64,000 nt of DNA from CADEED01 sp035995425 (GTDB lineage Bacteria > Pseudomonadota > Gammaproteobacteria > Steroidobacterales > Steroidobacteraceae): contig DASYKM010000032.1 of assembly GCA_035995425.1 (NCBI GenBank), forward strand, positions 1-64,000, written 5' to 3'. The notes beneath the pieces are model-generated. The model made no database searches. It saw only the letters and a program-made list of their open reading frames with translations, and had not been told where the DNA came from. The position numbers and the translations under genes were made by a program. Below, one piece after another: positions 8,514 to 17,039 of the stretch; the first letter of the stretch is position 1, and each line of letters opens with the position of its first letter.

Positions 8514-8870
8514 ATGACAACCGCATCCGGCCATACCGAAGTGATCCGTGCCAAGAAGGTGATCGGTACCAGCGTGAAGAATTCCGCTGGCGAGAAGATC
8601 GGTCAGATCGAAGACATCGTGCTGGACAAGCTGTCTAACAACATCGTGTACGCGGTGGTCGGCTTCGGCGGATTCCTCGGTGTGAACGAGAAATTTCATC
8701 CGGTGCCGTGGTCGGCGCTCGACTATGTCGAGAGCGAAGACAGCTACGTGGTGCCGTTCACCAAGGAAGAGCTGAAGGCCGCCCCGGCCGACTCACTCGA
8801 CAAGCTGACCAAGAGCGATGGCGCCGCGGCGTACAGCCTGAGCGCGAAGGCCTATTACAAGGTTTCGTAG
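8514..8870 (+). CDS. PRC-barrel domain protein
   Basis: 118 residues. Almost the whole protein is a PRC barrel (IRAKKVIGTSVKNSAGEKIG, then IEDIVLDK, VYAVVGFGGFLGVNEKFHPV). It is strongly similar to the second copy at 37382-37753 over nearly its full length, including the MPT/MTTASGHT start. PRC-barrel proteins of this short type are soluble adaptors found in RNA processing, photosynthetic reaction centres and stress responses; no specific role can be read here. The ATG is preceded by GAGAGGAG at good spacing. Confidence 0.85.
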   Translation: MTTASGHTEVIRAKKVIGTSVKNSAGEKIGQIEDIVLDKLSNNIVYAVVGFGGFLGVNEKFHPVPWSALDYVESEDSYVVPFTKEELKAAPADSLDKLTKSDGAAAYSLSAKAYYKVS

Positions 8871-8882
8871 TACCCGTTGAAA

Positions 8883-8936
8883 GCGAGGTCCCTCGGTAGC
8901 CCGATTCCTCCCAATCGGGCACCGGGTGGGCCTCGC
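8883..8936. terminator. Long hairpin between convergent genes
   Basis: The inner stem GCCCGATT (8899-8906) pairs with AATCGGGC (8913-8920) around a 6-nt loop. An outer stem pairs GCGAGG plus CCC (8883-8892) with GGGCCTCGC (8928-8936), with one bulged T. It sits between the PRC-barrel gene and the converging methyltransferase gene. There is no strong T tract, so a terminator role is likely from position but not proven. Confidence 0.55.
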
Positions 8937-8956
8937 GCCTTTCCGCGCGAACAATC

Positions 8957-9775
8957 TCACGGTTTCGCGCCGTCCTTCTCCACCAGGTAGACGATGCGCG
9001 ACAGACGCCGCTCGTGCGTCAGGCGGTGCACGGCCGCCAGGAATTTCTGCACTCCCTCGTAGCGCTCGCCGCCTTCCATCTGCAGCAGCTCATCCCGGAA
9101 CTGTTCCCGGGCTTCGCGCCAGCGGCGTGAAACCACCGCCGCGTTCTCGGTCACATCGTGCCGGGCCAGAAGCCGCAATCCCGCATCGGCGATGAGCTCT
9201 TCGTTGAGCGTGCGCGGCGTGAACACGAAGAGTCCGATAGAACTGCGTTGCGCCAGCTCCTCGTTGGTCACGGGTCCGGTGATCACCACCGGATCGGTGA
9301 ACACGGCACGACCGCCGGGCTTGAGCACGCGACACCAATCGCGCAGCGTCTCGCGCCGCTTGGGAAAGTGATTCATCGAGTCGATACACAGCAGCGCGTC
9401 GAACTTGCCGTCGGCGAACGGCAGCGGATCGTTCGCGTCGGCCACTTTGAACATCGCGCGGCGGCCGGCCTCATGGCGGCCGGCGGCTTGTGTGGCCGTG
9501 GCGACCCCGCGGGGATTCACGTCGACACCGGTAACGCGACAACCACTCCGGCCCGCCAGATACAGCGCCGGACCGCCGGAGCCGCTCGCCACCTCCAATG
9601 CGTGCGAGTCGCGCGTCAGCCGCAGCCACTCGAGGAAGCGGTCGTACTCATCGACGGTCACCCAGCTGTTCTGGCCGATGTCCTCGCCGTAAGTCGCCGC
9701 GCGCACCGACGCCAAAACGCGGTCGGTGAAGTTCGCGTAGGTGTTGTAGAAGAGATCGACGGGCCTCGCCATCAT
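8957..9775 (-). CDS. Class I SAM-dependent methyltransferase
   Basis: 272 residues. Motif I is LEVASGSGGPALYLA, motif II/III GCRVTGVDVNPRGV, and ALLCIDSMNHF with LKPGGRAVFTDP completes the Rossmann core. It resembles small-molecule methyltransferases of the UbiE/phosphoethanolamine type; the acceptor is unknown. Its start lies 1 bp after the stop of the MddA-like gene upstream (9777), so the two are one transcript. This makes a joint role in thiol or small-molecule methylation plausible, but that is inference. Confidence 0.82.
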   Translation of the reverse strand: MMARPVDLFYNTYANFTDRVLASVRAATYGEDIGQNSWVTVDEYDRFLEWLRLTRDSHALEVASGSGGPALYLAGRSGCRVTGVDVNPRGVATATQAAGRHEAGRRAMFKVADANDPLPFADGKFDALLCIDSMNHFPKRRETLRDWCRVLKPGGRAVFTDPVVITGPVTNEELAQRSSIGLFVFTPRTLNEELIADAGLRLLARHDVTENAAVVSRRWREAREQFRDELLQMEGGERYEGVQKFLAAVHRLTHERRLSRIVYLVEKDGAKP

Positions 9776-9776
9776 T

Positions 9777-10547
9777 TCACGCGCTCCGCCTAGCTACCGA
9801 CGCAGGCTCTCGTCTGGAGAACGGCAGCAGACCCGGCACGCGCTTCTTGTATTCCGCGTACTCCGGATGCGCAACGATGAGGTCATGCTCTTCCAGCTGG
9901 ATGCCGATCAGGATGTAGGCGGTCGACATCACCGCGAACACCAGGTGCGCCACCGTCATGGTGGGCGTCGGCCAGATGATCATGAGCCAGCCCACGTAGA
10001 TCGGGTGGCGCACCTGGCGGTACAGCCACGGCGTCACGAACTTGAGCGGCGTGATGGGCTTGCCAACCAGCTGCAGCCATATCTGCCGCAGGCCGAACAA
10101 ATCAAAATGGTTGATGAGAAAAGTGGCGTACAGCAACAGCGCCCAACCCGCGGCGTAGATGGCGTACGTCGTGTCGATGCCCGCCGCGGCGCTGATGTTC
10201 CAGATCACGCCGCCCATGGGCTGCCAGAACCAGAAGAGCGCGATCAAGGCGAGGCTGGAGAACAACACGTACGTGCTCCGTTCGGCGGACGCCGGCACGA
10301 TGCGCGTCCACCATCGCTTGAACGCCGGCCGCGCCATGACGCTGTGCTGCACGGCGAAAAGAGCGAGCAAGCCGAGGTTGACCAGCAGCGCCGTTCCGAG
10401 ATCGACATCACGGGGCGAATCGATGGACTTCGGCACCCACAGGTTGCCGATAAACCCGACGGCGTAGAGAAAAGTGGCGAAAAACACGGCGTAACAGGCG
10501 ATGCCGTACAAAAAAATGCTGAAACGTTTCATCTCGGACTCCCTCAA
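9777..10547 (-). CDS. mddA: Methanethiol S-methyltransferase-like integral membrane protein (MddA)
   Basis: 256 residues with about five membrane helices. The sequence has the pattern I know for MddA/NnrU-like proteins: YGIACYAVFFATFLYAVGF at the N-terminus, WVPKSIDSP, LFAVQHSVMARPAFKRW, and the isoprenylcysteine-methyltransferase-like C-terminal signature RQVRHPIYVGWL plus EEHDLI and HPEYAEYKKRVP. MddA makes dimethyl sulfide from methanethiol and SAM. The name rests on recalled family pattern, so a broader membrane methyltransferase is possible. The start could also be the Met six codons in (MKRFSIFLY). It heads an operon with the soluble methyltransferase. Confidence 0.72.
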   Translation of the reverse strand: MRESEMKRFSIFLYGIACYAVFFATFLYAVGFIGNLWVPKSIDSPRDVDLGTALLVNLGLLALFAVQHSVMARPAFKRWWTRIVPASAERSTYVLFSSLALIALFWFWQPMGGVIWNISAAAGIDTTYAIYAAGWALLLYATFLINHFDLFGLRQIWLQLVGKPITPLKFVTPWLYRQVRHPIYVGWLMIIWPTPTMTVAHLVFAVMSTAYILIGIQLEEHDLIVAHPEYAEYKKRVPGLLPFSRREPASVARRSA

Positions 10548-10670
10548 AGAGGACAGACGGCGCCACGCGGCCGGAGCGGACGCTTGTTTCGCCGGAATTG
10601 ATGTGACAAAAGCTTATCCGCGGCACGCCTCCCGAATCCCGGGAGGACGCCGGGATTTCTCCGGGACCAC

Positions 10671-12284
10671 ATGGACAGGCAAGTCACATTCGGAACTTTC
10701 CGCTTCGAGCCGGCGACCGCGCGGCTCTGGGAAAACGACGCCGAGGTCAAGCTGACGCGCAAGGCGGCGCAGGTGCTCGGCGCATTGCTCGAGCATCCCG
10801 GGGCACCCGTGTCCAAGCAGGCGTTGTTCGCAAGCGTGTGGCGCGGCACGGTGGTCAGCGACGACGCGTTGGTCACCTGCATCCAGGAGTTGCGCAAGGC
10901 GCTGGGCGATGACTCCCGGCAGCCTCTATATATAGAGACGCGCCACCGCCTGGGCTACCGCTTCGCCGCGCAAATCGGCGCGCCGCCCGAGCCGCCCGCC
11001 TCGGACGCGGCAATTGCCGTGCTGCCGTTCACCGACATGAGCCCCGAGCGCGACCAGGACTATCTATGCGAGGGTCTCGCGGAGGAATTGATCGACGCGC
11101 TCACGCACGTCGACGGCCTGAGGGTTGCGGCGCGCACCTCGGCCTTCCAGTTCCGCGGCAACCACGACCTGCGCGAGGTGGGGCGCAAGCTCGGCGTCGG
11201 CAGTCTGCTCGAGGGAAGCGTGCGCAAGGCCGGCGACCGGCTGCGCATCACCGTGCAGCTCATCGACGCGGCCACGGGTTATCACAAGTGGTCGGAGAAG
11301 TTCGAGCGCTCGGCCGCCGACGTATTCGCGGTTCAGGATGAAATCGCGGAAAAGGTCGCGACGCTGCTGCGCGGCGGCGAGCTATCTACGCGCGAGCGCC
11401 GCGCCGTGCGCCGCCAGACCACGGCCATCGAGACCTTCGAGTGCTTCCTGCGCGGCCGCCAGCGCATGCACACCATGCAGCAGCCGCACATGGACGAGGC
11501 CCGCGCCATGTACCAGCGCGCCATCGAGCTCGACGCCGAATACGCGCCCGCCTGGGCCGGGCTCGCCACGCTGCACGCTCTTCTATATGAATGGTGGGGA
11601 TCCAACGCCCACGACCTGAGCGAGGCCGAGCGCGCCAGCCGCATCGCCATGGAGCTCGCGCCGGACCTCGCCGATGCGCATCTCGCGCGCGCTTACACGC
11701 TGTCCAACATGCGCCGTTACGAAGAAGCGCGCCCGCATTTCGAGGCGGCCGCGCGCATCAATCCGAATCTGTTCGACGCCTACTACTATTACGGTCGCGC
11801 CGCATTCGCGGCCGGCGACAAAGAGAAGTCGATCGAGCTGTTTCGCAAAGCGGCGGAAGTGCGGCAGGAGGATTTCCAAAGCCCGGTGCTGCAGGCGCAG
11901 TCATTGGAGCAGTTAGGCCGCATCGAGGAAGCGCGCGTCATCAACCAGGAGGCCATACGACGCGCCGAGCGGTTGCTCGAGCTCAATCCGAGCAATGGCC
12001 GCGTGTTGTCACTCGGCGCCGCCGCATTGCAAAAGGATGGTCAGGACGAGCGCGCGCTGGAATGGGCGCGTCGCGCCGAGGCGCTTTATCCCGACGACAT
12101 GGGAGTGATCATCAACGGCGCGCTCGGGCGGGCGCGCGCCGGCCGGATAGAAGAGGCGCTCGACCTGCTGGAGCGCATGTTCAACAAGGGCTGGGGCAAG
12201 AAGGATTGGGTGGAGAACGATTCCGAGTACGACTGCCTGCGCCAGGAGCCGCGCTTCATCGCCATGATGGCGAAGCTGAAGTGA
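10671..12284 (+). CDS. CadC-like winged-helix regulator with TolB-N-like and TPR domains
   Basis: 537 residues. Residues 1-98 are an OmpR/PhoB-type winged helix (VTFGTFRFEPATARLW, LIYIETRHRLGYRF region). About 110-235 is the domain beginning AIAVLPFTDMSPERDQDYLCEG, common in adenylate-cyclase-linked and TolB-N-like proteins. The rest is TPR repeats (ARAMYQRAIELDAEYAPAWAG and similar). No membrane helix is evident, unlike CadC. It should bind DNA and respond through the TPR part. The target is unknown. Its last 29 bases overlap a convergent small gene. Confidence 0.85.
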   Translation: MDRQVTFGTFRFEPATARLWENDAEVKLTRKAAQVLGALLEHPGAPVSKQALFASVWRGTVVSDDALVTCIQELRKALGDDSRQPLYIETRHRLGYRFAAQIGAPPEPPASDAAIAVLPFTDMSPERDQDYLCEGLAEELIDALTHVDGLRVAARTSAFQFRGNHDLREVGRKLGVGSLLEGSVRKAGDRLRITVQLIDAATGYHKWSEKFERSAADVFAVQDEIAEKVATLLRGGELSTRERRAVRRQTTAIETFECFLRGRQRMHTMQQPHMDEARAMYQRAIELDAEYAPAWAGLATLHALLYEWWGSNAHDLSEAERASRIAMELAPDLADAHLARAYTLSNMRRYEEARPHFEAAARINPNLFDAYYYYGRAAFAAGDKEKSIELFRKAAEVRQEDFQSPVLQAQSLEQLGRIEEARVINQEAIRRAERLLELNPSNGRVLSLGAAALQKDGQDERALEWARRAEALYPDDMGVIINGALGRARAGRIEEALDLLERMFNKGWGKKDWVENDSEYDCLRQEPRFIAMMAKLK

Positions 12285-12489
12285 CCGCCGCGTCAGCCAA
12301 CGGCACGAAGGTGCCATCGGTGCGCACATAGCCGAACTGCGGGTCGCCGGTGTCCGGTGTGGCGAGGTCGATCGAGGACGCCGCAGCGGGATCGACCCAC
12401 ACCTCCCCCTTGGGGACCCTCGGCGGCGAATGGGCCAGCAGCAACGACAGCGCCACACAGAACACGACCCAGCTGATCGGACGACGCAT
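12256..12489 (-). CDS. Small exported hypothetical protein
   Basis: 77 residues from the ATG at 12489, chosen because GGGGAG lies 8 nt upstream and because it begins an ideal signal sequence (RRPISWVVFCVALSLLLAHS). The mature part is about 55 residues with no Cys and the segment GEVWVDPAAASSID. No family recognised. Its 3' end overlaps the 3' end of the wHTH-TPR gene by 29 bp on the opposite strand. Confidence 0.55.
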   Translation of the reverse strand: MRRPISWVVFCVALSLLLAHSPPRVPKGEVWVDPAAASSIDLATPDTGDPQFGYVRTDGTFVPLADAAVTSASPSWR

Positions 12490-12671
12490 GACGTAAACTC
12501 CCCGGTGATTCACCGAAAAAGCGTACTCAGCCCTGGTCGCGGATCTGTCGCTACAGTTGCGAGAATTCGTCAAATTGTGTCCGTGCAGTGTCGACACTTT
12601 TCTACAGTTTCCACACAGCTTTGCGTGATGCTTTTCCAGGCTGCGCGCACCGCCATCGCTAGAATGTCTTC

Positions 12672-13559
12672 ATGAAGATTTCGAGTTTGCAGTCCCCACT
12701 CATGATGGCCGCGCTCTGGGCGGCGGCTCAGGTCGCGCACGCTCAATCCGCGCCCGCGGTGCCCGCGCCGCCGCCGGTGCCCGAAGAAAAACATTGGCGC
12801 CTCGGCATTGCCCTCGGCTACGGCGAACGCACCAATCCACTGATTCAGTCGGACGATATTCCGCTGCTCGTGGACCTCGACATCGCCTGGTTCGGCGAGC
12901 GCTGGTTCTTCGACAACGGCGATCTCGGCTTCGAGCTCCTCAACCGCCCGAGCTTCACCACGAACGTGGTGGCGCGGGTCAACAGCGACCGCGCATTTTT
13001 CGGCAAGACCAACACGCGCTTCGTGAACTTCGCGGTCACGAGCGGCGGCGTGAAGCTGCCGATCACCGATCCGTTGACCGGGGAGCCCGCCCCCTCGGCC
13101 ACGCCCGCGGCTCTCAAGGTTCCCGATCGCGACTACGCGATCGAGCTCGGCTTCGAGACTCTGATGGATGGCGAGTGGGGCCACGCGTCGCTGCGCGCAT
13201 TCCACGACGTGAGCGGCACTCATCGCGGTTATGAAATCGCCGCCGATTACAGTTACCGCTGGATCCGCGGCCGCCTGTCGATCGCGCCCTCGGTGGGAGT
13301 GGCATTCAAGAGCGCCAGGCTCAACGACTACTATTGGGGCGTGCAGAGGAGCGAAGCCGGTCCTACCTTGCTGGAGTATCACGCCGACGGCGGCATCGGC
13401 TGGGAAGCCGGGCTGCGGACTAGCTACTATCTGACGAAGAACACGCGCCTGGCGGTGTCGGCGAACTACGAGCGCCTGCAGGACAGCGTTGCATTGAGCC
13501 CCCTGGTCGAGCGGCCCTATGTCCTCGGCTATTTCGCCGGCATCGCCTGGCAGTTCTGA
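12672..13559 (+). CDS. MipA/OmpV family outer-membrane protein
   Basis: 295 residues. A signal peptide (cleavage after AHAQ) is followed by a short Pro-rich linker and a beta-barrel pattern: WRLGIALGYGERTNPL, LDIAWFGERWFFDNG, and a C-terminal YVLGYFAGIAWQF ending in aromatic Phe, the outer-membrane assembly signal. MipA/OmpV proteins scaffold murein enzymes or act in envelope and antimicrobial responses. Its stop overlaps the next start by one base, opening a four-gene operon with DUF3019, a response regulator and a histidine kinase. Confidence 0.85.
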   Translation: MKISSLQSPLMMAALWAAAQVAHAQSAPAVPAPPPVPEEKHWRLGIALGYGERTNPLIQSDDIPLLVDLDIAWFGERWFFDNGDLGFELLNRPSFTTNVVARVNSDRAFFGKTNTRFVNFAVTSGGVKLPITDPLTGEPAPSATPAALKVPDRDYAIELGFETLMDGEWGHASLRAFHDVSGTHRGYEIAADYSYRWIRGRLSIAPSVGVAFKSARLNDYYWGVQRSEAGPTLLEYHADGGIGWEAGLRTSYYLTKNTRLAVSANYERLQDSVALSPLVERPYVLGYFAGIAWQF

Positions 13560-13963
13560 TGCGCACACGGCTGTCCATATTCATCGCAACCTTCCTCGGC
13601 GCGGCACTGCCGGCAGCGGCGGCTGATCCGCCGCCGGTGCGGCTCACGGTGAAGCCGCTGCTCTGTGTCATCGACAAGGGCATCAGCTCCTGCGCCGTGA
13701 CCTTCGACGTACGCTGGAAGAGTGTCAACGCGGCCGAGTACTGTCTCAACGCCACCGCCCAGCCGGCACCGCTGCGCTGCTGGCCGAGCGCGCTTTCGGG
13801 CGAACACCTGCAGGAGAAGAACGTCAGCGAGGAATTCTTCTTCTGGCTGTCGCCACCCACTGGCACGGAACGCGTGGCCGAGGTGAAAATCGAGGTGTTG
13901 CGCGTGGGTTCTGACGACCGGCGCCGCGAGCGACGCGCGCGGCACGTGTGGGATGTTCTATGA
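13559..13963 (+). CDS. DUF3019 domain protein
   Basis: 134 residues with a signal peptide (cleavage near AAAADPP). The mature part has four Cys (LLCVIDKGISSCAV, EYCLN, LRCWPS), probably two disulfides in the periplasm, and the beta-sandwich-like WKSVNAAEYCLN region typical of DUF3019. Translationally coupled on both sides (1-bp overlap with MipA, ATGA overlap with the response regulator). From this coupling I infer an envelope signal-sensing or accessory role for the two-component pair. Confidence 0.78.
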   Translation: MRTRLSIFIATFLGAALPAAAADPPPVRLTVKPLLCVIDKGISSCAVTFDVRWKSVNAAEYCLNATAQPAPLRCWPSALSGEHLQEKNVSEEFFFWLSPPTGTERVAEVKIEVLRVGSDDRRRERRARHVWDVL

Positions 13964-14682
13964 ATTCGTCCACGGTCGACGTGCTGCTGATCGAGGATGA
14001 CACCCGCCTGGCGGAGCTGACCGCCACCTACCTCGAACAGAACGGTCTGCGCGTCGCGATCGAAGAGCGCGGTGATCGCGCCATGGAACGTTTCGGACGC
14101 GAAAAGCCGCGCCTGGTGCTGCTCGATCTCCTGCTGCCGGGAAAGGACGGTCTGTCCATCTGCCGCGAGCTGCGCCGCGTGCACGACGTTCCGATCCTGA
14201 TCCTGACCGCGCGCGACACCGATCTCGATCACGTCATCGGCCTCGAAGCCGGTGCCGACGACTACGTCATGAAGCCCGTCGACCCGATGGTGCTGCTGGC
14301 GCGGGTGCGCGCGCTGATGCGCCGCGCCGAGCGCGGCAGCACGAGCGCCGCCGATCGCAAACCGGACATCCTGTTAGGCGCGCTGCGCATCAGCGAGACT
14401 TCGCGCGAGGTGTGGCTGCACGGCCAGCCGGTGTCGCTGACCACCCAGGAATTCGAATTGCTGAGCCTGCTCGCGCACCGCGCCGGCGAGCTCGTGAGCC
14501 GCGACGAGGTGTTCCGCACCATGCGCGGCATCGACTATGACGGACTCGATCGCTCGATCGACGGCCGGGTTTCCAAGCTGCGCCGCAAGCTCGGTGACGA
14601 TGCCGCCGCACCGGCGCGCATCAAGACTGTCTGGGGCAAGGGATACCTGCTGGTTCCGGACGCCTGGGAAGCCCTGGCTTGA
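13960..14682 (+). CDS. OmpR-family response regulator (MipA/DUF3019 operon)
   Basis: 240 residues from the ATG at 13960, which overlaps the preceding stop. The receiver domain (about 5-120) has LLIEDD acidic residues, phosphoacceptor Asp in LVLLDLLLPGKDG, Thr in ILTARD and Lys in YVMKPVD. The DNA-binding winged helix (about 140-235) includes SLTTQEFELLSLLA and the C-terminal VWGKGYLLVP. Most like RstA among E. coli regulators. The cognate kinase follows 13 bp downstream. Confidence 0.9.
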   Translation: MNSSTVDVLLIEDDTRLAELTATYLEQNGLRVAIEERGDRAMERFGREKPRLVLLDLLLPGKDGLSICRELRRVHDVPILILTARDTDLDHVIGLEAGADDYVMKPVDPMVLLARVRALMRRAERGSTSAADRKPDILLGALRISETSREVWLHGQPVSLTTQEFELLSLLAHRAGELVSRDEVFRTMRGIDYDGLDRSIDGRVSKLRRKLGDDAAAPARIKTVWGKGYLLVPDAWEALA

Positions 14683-14695
14683 GGGAGTGGGCGTG

Positions 14696-15967
14696 ATGGG
14701 CAACCGCGGGTTGTTCATCCGCTCCTATGTGGTTCTCGCCGGCGGCTTGCTGGTGATGGCCATCCTGCTCGACCTCGGCTTCAACGCATTGCAGTCGCAC
14801 CAGGGACGCAGCGCGGATCCCTGGCTCGAATCCACGTTCCGTCTCATGGAGGCGCAGCTCGCGGCGGTACCTGCGGCGGACCGTGCGGCACTGGCGGAAA
14901 AGCTCGCGCAGAACTCGAAGCTCGACATCGACGTGCTCGATGCCGCCGAAATCGCCAGCGTCGGGCCCGCCCAGGCCGGGCCACGCGAGCTCGAGAGCGG
15001 CGACGGCAAGATCTACTACCTGTGGAATTCGGCGGCGTTGCACGGCGCCATTCGCCTCGGACCCTTCGAACCGCTGCACGAGAGCGTGGTGGTCAGGTTC
15101 CTGCCGGTACTCTTTTACGCGTCCATCCTGCTCATCGTCGGCCTGTGGCTGCGACCCCTGCTGCGCGACCTGCGCGTGCTCACCCTCGCTTCGCAAAAAT
15201 TCGCGACTGACTACCGCGAACCGACCGACACCGCATCGCGCACCACGCAGCTCACCAGTCTCGCGACGCACCTCGACGACATGTCGGCGAAGGTGAGCCA
15301 GCTGATCCAGTCGCAGAAGGAAATGACGGCGGCGTTGTCGCACGAGATGCGCACGCCGCTGGCGCGCGTACGTTTCGCCGCCGCCGTGCTCGAGGGCGAA
15401 GTGGATGAGAGCCTGCGCGGGCAACTGCGCGCGGTGAATGCCGACGTGCAGCAGATCGACGACCTGATCTCCGACATGCTCGACTACGCGCGGCTCGATC
15501 ATCCCGGCCTGCGCATGAACAGCCAGATGGTGCCGCTCGCGCCGTGGTTGCGCCAGGTGTTGCTGTCGGGTCCGCCGCACGAGAAGACCGTGAAGACCAT
15601 CCAGGTAGACGACCTCGACAGCGCCTGGATGGAGCCGCGACTCATGGAGCTCGCGCTCAGCAATCTGCTGGCGAATGCATTGCGCTACGCCCGGCGGAGC
15701 GTGACCGTCACCGTCATGCGCGACGAGGACCTGTTTCGCCTCGTGGTCGAAGACGATGGTGAGGGAATTCCGGAAGGCGATCGCACCGCCGTTTTCCGCG
15801 CGTTCACGCGCCTCGATACCAGCCGCAATCGCGACACCGGCGGTTTTGGTCTGGGCCTGGCCATCGTGGCGCGCATTGCCTCGCTGCATCGGGGCCGCGT
15901 GATCGCCGAGACCAGCGCGACTCTCGGTGGAGCGAAGCTTGCGATGGAATGGCCAGGGCCCGTCTAG
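14696..15967 (+). CDS. Membrane sensor histidine kinase (MipA/DUF3019 operon)
   Basis: 423 residues from ATG 14696 (a GTG one codon earlier is also possible). Two membrane helices (about 9-28 and 140-160) flank a roughly 110-residue periplasmic sensor. A HAMP-like linker is followed by the H-box ALSHEMRTPLARVR, N-box NLLANALRYAR, G1 VEDDGEGIP and G2 GGFGLGLAIV. RstB-like layout. The pair likely controls MipA and DUF3019 from the same operon, which is inference from gene order. Confidence 0.9.
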   Translation: MGNRGLFIRSYVVLAGGLLVMAILLDLGFNALQSHQGRSADPWLESTFRLMEAQLAAVPAADRAALAEKLAQNSKLDIDVLDAAEIASVGPAQAGPRELESGDGKIYYLWNSAALHGAIRLGPFEPLHESVVVRFLPVLFYASILLIVGLWLRPLLRDLRVLTLASQKFATDYREPTDTASRTTQLTSLATHLDDMSAKVSQLIQSQKEMTAALSHEMRTPLARVRFAAAVLEGEVDESLRGQLRAVNADVQQIDDLISDMLDYARLDHPGLRMNSQMVPLAPWLRQVLLSGPPHEKTVKTIQVDDLDSAWMEPRLMELALSNLLANALRYARRSVTVTVMRDEDLFRLVVEDDGEGIPEGDRTAVFRAFTRLDTSRNRDTGGFGLGLAIVARIASLHRGRVIAETSATLGGAKLAMEWPGPV

Positions 15968-16536
15968 TCGAAGTAATAGTGCAGCGTGGCGCCGCCGCTG
16001 TGCGTGTGCCCGAAGTCTTCGAAGGTCTCGCGCAGGAACAGCCCTAGCGCGAGATGCCCGCGGATCCGGCGCACAGCCGATGCCTCGATGAACGGCGCGG
16101 TGGCGTACACCATGTCGGTGAGCTCATCGTCCGGCGGGAACAGCAACGGACCGCTGGTAGTCAGCTTGGAACGCACTACGCCCACTTTTGGCGTGAATCG
16201 CCAGCGGTCCTTGTCGAACTGCCAGCCCACGGCGCCCGAGTATTGGTAGTTGCCGATGTTCCGTTCGAACAGGTCGCCGAGCAGGAAGTCGTTGTACGAG
16301 GCGTGCAGCAACGACACTTCGAACAGCAGCCCGCGCGGCAGGCGATAGGCCACCGCCGCGCCGACCACCACGCCGTGGCGCTCACCCCGGTCATTCCCTA
16401 TCGCAGCATCGTCATCGACCCGCAGGTTCTGCCTGCCAAGGTACGCGGCGAGCTGCACCTCTCCCTGGCCGGCCGCCAGGATCGGCGCGCCAGCGCCCGC
16501 CATCAGTACCGCCGCTAACAACATTGTTCTTTTCAT
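15964..16536 (-). CDS. Outer-membrane beta-barrel-like hypothetical protein
   Basis: 190 residues from the ATG at 16536, chosen because GGAGAG lies upstream and a signal peptide (KRTMLLAAVLMAGAGAPILA) starts there. Mature region shows alternating strands (EVQLAAYLGRQNL, RGLLFEVSLLHASYNDF, YQYSGAVGWQFDKDRW) and ends in HYYFD, compatible with an OmpW/OmpV-size barrel of eight strands. No family named with certainty. It converges on the histidine kinase gene with a 4-bp overlap of stops. Confidence 0.65.
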   Translation of the reverse strand: MKRTMLLAAVLMAGAGAPILAAGQGEVQLAAYLGRQNLRVDDDAAIGNDRGERHGVVVGAAVAYRLPRGLLFEVSLLHASYNDFLLGDLFERNIGNYQYSGAVGWQFDKDRWRFTPKVGVVRSKLTTSGPLLFPPDDELTDMVYATAPFIEASAVRRIRGHLALGLFLRETFEDFGHTHSGGATLHYYFD

Positions 16537-16628
16537 TCCCTGCTCTCCTTGCCGCGTTATGTTTCGCGGTGGCTGGAACGTATGAACGATGCGCTCGCAC
16601 AAACAAGTGAGAAATACTTCGTATCGGA

Positions 16629-16973
16629 ATGCGATACCGCCGCGCCCGCCCGGTGATGCGCACACCGGCATTTACTAACTACCTGCCGGCGCGCATGCGG
16701 CCACTCCCGGCCGGGAATCGCCCCCGGCCGTCGTTCTGGCCACCCGGCAGCCGCACGGGAACGGTGGTGCGCGATGCGCACGGCACGGTGCTCGCCGACG
16801 GCGACAGCGTCACCGTCATCAAGGATCTCAAGGTGAAGGGATCATCTTCCGTGGCGCAGGTGGGCACCAGGGTGAAAGGCATTCGCCTGGTCGATGGCGA
16901 TCACAACATCGATTGCCGCATCGAAGGGATCGGCGCGATGGCGCTGAAGTCGGAGTTCGTGAAGAAAGCGTGA
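16629..16973 (+). CDS. PhnA-domain protein without the N-terminal zinc ribbon
   Basis: The C-terminal 70 residues (VVRDAHGTVLADGDSV to MALKSEFVKKA) match the PhnA/YjdM beta-barrel domain very well, including VIKDLKVKGSSS and IRLVDGDHNIDC. Normal PhnA proteins begin with a CxxC zinc ribbon of about 40 residues; here that part is an Arg/Pro-rich sequence with no Cys, so either the gene was truncated or translation really starts at the tandem GTGs at 16764-16769. Function of PhnA is not phosphonate breakdown as first named; it is uncharacterised. Confidence 0.62.
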   Translation: MRYRRARPVMRTPAFTNYLPARMRPLPAGNRPRPSFWPPGSRTGTVVRDAHGTVLADGDSVTVIKDLKVKGSSSVAQVGTRVKGIRLVDGDHNIDCRIEGIGAMALKSEFVKKA

Positions 16974-16993
16974 CTGGCACGCATCAATAGAAA

Positions 16994-17019
16994 AGCGCCG
17001 GCGGTCCATCGCCGGCGCT
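16994..17019 (-). terminator. Rho-independent terminator of the 17040-17675 gene
   Basis: A 10-bp perfect stem (AGCGCCGGCG / CGCCGGCGCT) with a 6-nt loop. Read on the minus strand it is followed by TTTTCTATT, a good T tract. It lies 21 bp beyond the minus-strand stop codon at 17040. It may also end plus-strand transcription of the PhnA-like gene, though there without a T tract. Confidence 0.85.
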
Positions 17020-17039
17020 GCCCTAACAAGAGCGAACGA

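Noticed and set aside
16620..16640. GTATCG-N5-CGATAC dyad upstream of the 16536 gene as an operator
   Set aside because: Only 6-bp arms in a short AT-richer stretch, with no second copy or regulator nearby to support it.
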